Source: Emcibacteraceae bacterium (GTDB lineage Bacteria; Pseudomonadota; Alphaproteobacteria; Sphingomonadales; Emcibacteraceae). Taken from it: a stretch of DNA of 64,000 nt. The stretch lies in NCBI GenBank assembly GCA_041396985.1, contig JAWKXO010000003.1, positions 62,001 to 126,000 of the forward strand, in the 5' to 3' direction. The notes under the pieces were generated by a model. It worked only from the letters and a program-made list of their open reading frames with translations, was not told where the DNA came from and ran no database searches. The number at the start of each line of letters is the position of its first letter. Position 1 is the stretch's first letter. The position numbers and the translations under genes were made by a program. Positions 61,233-64,000 of this stretch are shown one piece after another.

Positions 61233-61368
61233 AGGGTTGACGATCCACTGTGATATAACGAGGTTTCGGCAACTATTACTTGACATTGGGCCCAACATTA
61301 ACGATAACACACTGTTTTTGAGATTCAGGACCTGAAAAAATGGCCTAAAAAGAAGGTAGGATAAGAAA

Positions 61369-61554
61369 ATGGCAGTTCCAAAAAGGAAAGTATCACCACA
61401 TCGTCGTGGTAACCGTCGTTCGCATGACAGCTTGAGCGTTGACACATATGTTGAAGATCAGGAAAGCGGTGAGCTTCGCCGCCGCCATCATATTGACCTG
61501 AGCACAGGAAAATATCGTGGCCGTCAAATTCTTGAGCCAAATGACGAATATTAA
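61369..61554 (+). CDS. rpmF: 50S ribosomal protein L32
   Basis: A 61-residue ribosomal protein beginning MAVPKRKVSPHRRGNRRSHD, the L32 signature, without the Cys pairs of the zinc-binding type. The C-terminal LSTGKYRGRQIL is normal for alphaproteobacteria. It is followed by a strong hairpin terminator. Confidence 0.95.
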   Translation: MAVPKRKVSPHRRGNRRSHDSLSVDTYVEDQESGELRRRHHIDLSTGKYRGRQILEPNDEY

Positions 61555-61572
61555 GAATTAAGACTTATAGAT

Positions 61573-61608
61573 AAAAAACCCGGCTGATTTAATCAGCCGG
61601 GTTTTTTT
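61573..61608. terminator. Bidirectional terminator between rpmF and lepA
   Basis: A perfect stem (AACCCGGCTGATT with AATCAGCCGGGTT, one-base centre by pairing, about five-base loop in practice) has A run on the left and T run on the right, so it can end rpmF on the plus strand and lepA on the minus strand. Confidence 0.9.
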
Positions 61609-61624
61609 GTTTTAGAGGAAATGA

Positions 61625-63430
61625 TTATTTGTCATCCCGCATTTTGAGGGCGGCAATAAAGGCTTCATGGGGGATTTCCACGTTTCCATAAAGGCGCATT
61701 TTCTTTTTGCCTTTTTTCTGCTTTTCGAGCAGCTTTCTTTTACGACTGATATCGCCACCATAACATTTTGCGGTTACATCCTTGCGCATGGCGCTTATGG
61801 TTTCGCGGGCTATAACCTTGCCGCCGATGGCGGCCTGGATCGGAATTTTAAATAGTGCCCGCGGGATCAGGTCTTTTAGCCGTTCGCAGAGTGCGCGACC
61901 ACGATATTCGGCCTGACTGCGGTGGACCATCATACTAAGGGCGTCGACAGGTTCGTTGTTCACCAGGATTGACAATTTAACGAGATCCCCTTCACGGTAC
62001 CCTTCCATTTGATAATCAAAACTGGCATAACCGCGGCTGATTGATTTTAATCTGTCATAAAAATCATAGACCACTTCATTCAGTGGAAGTCGGTAAACGA
62101 CCATTGCCCGATTACCGGCATAGGTCAGATCAACCTGTTCGCCTCGTTTTTCCTGACATAATGTCAGTACGGCACCAAGGTGACTATCTGGAACAAGTAT
62201 AGTTGCCTTGATCCATGGTTCTTCCATATGGTCTATATAAACCGGGTCCGGCATATCTGCAGGATTATGGATTTCTTTTATTTTCCCTTTGTTCAGAAAG
62301 ATTTTATAAATAACACTGGGCGAAGTGGTGATGATATCAAGATCAAATTCACGCATCAGCCGTTCCTGGATAATCTCCAGATGCAACATTCCAAGAAAAC
62401 CGCAGCGGAAACCGTAGCCAAGGGCGGTTGAGGTTTCAGGCTCAAATTGAAAACTGGCATCATTGAGCCTTAGTTTATGCATGCTTTCCCGCAGGAGTTC
62501 AAAATCGGCTGCATCGGCCGGGAACAGACCACAAAAAACAACGCTTTGCACCGGTTTAAACCCGGGAAGCATTTTGGCGGTTTCGTTTTTATACTCGGTT
62601 ACCGTGTCCCCCACATGGGTTTGCGATACTTCCTTGATTGATGCTGTGAAAAAACCAACTTCACCTGGGCCGAGTTCATCAACGATTGTCGATTTTGGTT
62701 TAAATACGCCAACACGGTCAACAAGATGGTCGGTATCGGCCGCCATCATTTTAACGCGCATGCCTTTTTTAAGTTTGCCGTCAATAATCCTGACCAGAAC
62801 CATTACGCCCAGATAGCTGTCATACCAGCTGTCAACCAGCAGGGCTTTCAGCGGCGCATTCGCATCCCCCTGGGGCGGTGGCAGCGTTTTAATAATGCTT
62901 TCCATAACGTCTTCAATGCCGACACCGGTTTTTGCCGAAACCAAAATGGCTTCAGAAGCATCAATACCGATCACATCCTCAATCTGGGCCCGGACCTGTT
63001 CTGGTTCAGCGGCGGGTAAGTCAATTTTATTCAGCACAGGGACAATTTCATGATTATGTTCAATGGCCTGATAGACGTTCGCAAGGGTTTGTGCCTCAAC
63101 GCCCTGACTGGAATCAACGACAAGAATAGAGCCTTCGCAAGCATAAAGGCAGCGGCTCACTTCATAGGCAAAGTCAACATGGCCGGGTGTATCCATCAGG
63201 TTTATGATATAATCTTCGCCGTTTCTGGCTTTATATTCTAGGCGGACTGTCTGAGCTTTAATGGTGATGCCACGCTCGCGCTCAATATCCATGTTGTCGA
63301 GGACCTGTTCTTTCATTTCACGGTCGGTAAGTCCGCCGCAAAACTGTATCAGGCGGTCGGCAAGTGTCGACTTCCCATGATCAATATGGGCGACGATTGA
63401 AAAATTTCTGATATGGGCCAAGTCTGTCAT
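61625..63430 (-). CDS. lepA: Elongation factor 4 (LepA)
   Basis: A 601-residue translational GTPase when begun at the ATG at 63430 (MTDLAHIRNF, the usual alphaproteobacterial start); an ATG seven codons earlier is the alternative. G1 is AHIDHGKST, G3 DTPGHVD, G4 NKIDLP; domains II, III and V follow, and the LepA-specific C-terminal domain ends GNVEIPHEAFIAALKM. It back-translocates or remodels stalled ribosomes. Monocistronic with a shared terminator. Confidence 0.95.
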   Translation of the reverse strand: MTDLAHIRNFSIVAHIDHGKSTLADRLIQFCGGLTDREMKEQVLDNMDIERERGITIKAQTVRLEYKARNGEDYIINLMDTPGHVDFAYEVSRCLYACEGSILVVDSSQGVEAQTLANVYQAIEHNHEIVPVLNKIDLPAAEPEQVRAQIEDVIGIDASEAILVSAKTGVGIEDVMESIIKTLPPPQGDANAPLKALLVDSWYDSYLGVMVLVRIIDGKLKKGMRVKMMAADTDHLVDRVGVFKPKSTIVDELGPGEVGFFTASIKEVSQTHVGDTVTEYKNETAKMLPGFKPVQSVVFCGLFPADAADFELLRESMHKLRLNDASFQFEPETSTALGYGFRCGFLGMLHLEIIQERLMREFDLDIITTSPSVIYKIFLNKGKIKEIHNPADMPDPVYIDHMEEPWIKATILVPDSHLGAVLTLCQEKRGEQVDLTYAGNRAMVVYRLPLNEVVYDFYDRLKSISRGYASFDYQMEGYREGDLVKLSILVNNEPVDALSMMVHRSQAEYRGRALCERLKDLIPRALFKIPIQAAIGGKVIARETISAMRKDVTAKCYGGDISRKRKLLEKQKKGKKKMRLYGNVEIPHEAFIAALKMRDDK

Positions 63431-63487
63431 GAAGGGGCTTTTACCATTCACCCAATCAACTTACAACAGATTCCGATAGGCTAATGA

Positions 63488-64000
63488 TTATTTTATTTCT
63501 GCCGGTTTATAGGCAAGGAAGCGCCATGCCTTTACATGCCCGTCTTTCATGGTTTTTGAACGGAGCATCCAGAATTCAGCTTCTTTAATGAGGCGGTTTA
63601 TGGTTTCCGACTGATCTTCCGGGTGTTTTGTCAATGATTCTATAACTTTATCAACGCCAACCCAGCTTTTTGCGATCATATCAATGTAAATATTTGTGAT
63701 GTCTTCATTCACCCTAAGAATATAGCCACACTCGGTAAGAAGCTTTTCCATGGATTTGTGTGGTATCGGAAAGGGCTGTGTCGGTTCCTGACGAAGCCAT
63801 TTCTGAACATCCTTGTTTTCCAAAGCCTCAGGACCGGAAAGGGTATAATCATTAATCAGGAACAGGCCGCTGTCCTTAAGTTTATTAAAGACGTTCTGAA
63901 GTAGTTTTGGTTTATCCTCAACTGTATAAAGGGCCTCTTTCGAATAGGCGCGGTCAAATGTTCGCTCGAAAGTCTCATCACTGGAAGGATTATAATGTTT
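63488..64000 (-). CDS. SAM-dependent methyltransferase, C-terminal part (partial)
   Basis: The 5' end is cut off by the right edge: the frame is open from 64000 (171 codons minus stop seen). The visible part begins mid-domain with FDRAYSKEALYTVEDKP, then LKDSGLFLINDYTLSG, which match strand 4 to 5 of class I methyltransferases (the '...LkpGG.l.i.Dy' region), and ends with a helical tail RFLAYKPAEIK. The nucleotide-binding motif I is outside the window. Resembles phospho-amine or sarcosine/dimethylglycine-type methyltransferases in tone, but the substrate cannot be named. Confidence 0.72.
   Translation of the reverse strand, partial: KHYNPSSDETFERTFDRAYSKEALYTVEDKPKLLQNVFNKLKDSGLFLINDYTLSGPEALENKDVQKWLRQEPTQPFPIPHKSMEKLLTECGYILRVNEDITNIYIDMIAKSWVGVDKVIESLTKHPEDQSETINRLIKEAEFWMLRSKTMKDGHVKAWRFLAYKPAEIK

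Overview
The window looks like chromosomal DNA of an AT-rich member of the Alphaproteobacteria. Evidence: the L32 and LepA sequences, a VPLPA-CTERM protein, a DUF6356 protein, a HemP/HmuS-type haem locus, and an SOS box of the alphaproteobacterial form GTTC-N7-GTTC. I cannot name the genus from the sequence alone.

Layout. (1) 1-23.7 kb is ordinary chromosome: an oxidoreductase/GcvT-like pair with a TetR regulator, a two-gene YeeE sulfur transporter, an Lrp regulator beside a GlcD-type FAD dehydrogenase, ZntB and MscS membrane proteins, a RimK-like ATP-grasp protein, a LysR regulator, a three-gene cluster (ATP-grasp, asparagine-synthetase-like, TPR-sulfotransferase) that may make or modify a small molecule or peptide, a VPLPA-CTERM surface protein, and a complete Fur-controlled haem uptake operon (receptor, hemP, hmuS, hmuT, hmuU, hmuV). 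An ArsR/VOC pair follows. (2) 23.75-60.74 kb is a 37-kb island between that VOC gene and the 3' end of tRNA-Ser(GGA). Three copies of an 18-bp tRNA-end sequence (23752, 43266, 60741) divide it into two tandem elements. (3) 60.74-64 kb is chromosome again: tRNA-Ser, a small membrane protein, rpmF, lepA and a truncated methyltransferase gene.

Element 1 (23.75-43.28 kb) has a tyrosine integrase at its tRNA-proximal end. Triplets of a 12-bp repeat that look like integrase arm sites lie just inside both ends. It carries a membrane-anchored LAS-type peptidase candidate, small exported proteins, an XRE regulator, a Rep-like initiator beside a palindrome-rich putative origin, a membrane-anchored HerA-like ATPase, a second tyrosine recombinase, a nuclease set (SNase, frameshifted exonuclease I) and a CzcCBA/CDF metal-efflux cluster whose czcA is split by a frameshift at a dnaX-type A-AAA-AAG sequence. 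Several promoters and two coding regions share a TTGCA-N6-TGCAA palindrome or part of it, which may mark an element-wide regulon.

Element 2 (43.27-60.76 kb) has no integrase of its own. It carries an XRE regulator, two small membrane proteins, an SOS-controlled umuDC operon and a 12.8-kb co-directional block that is the most notable content of the window: a DruA-type DUF4338 protein, two large proteins I do not recognise (958 and 357 aa), an 1851-aa DruE-type helicase with DUF1998, and a NERD-like nuclease/SF1-helicase fusion. This resembles Druantia type I anti-phage defence with a different middle section and an added nuclease-helicase.
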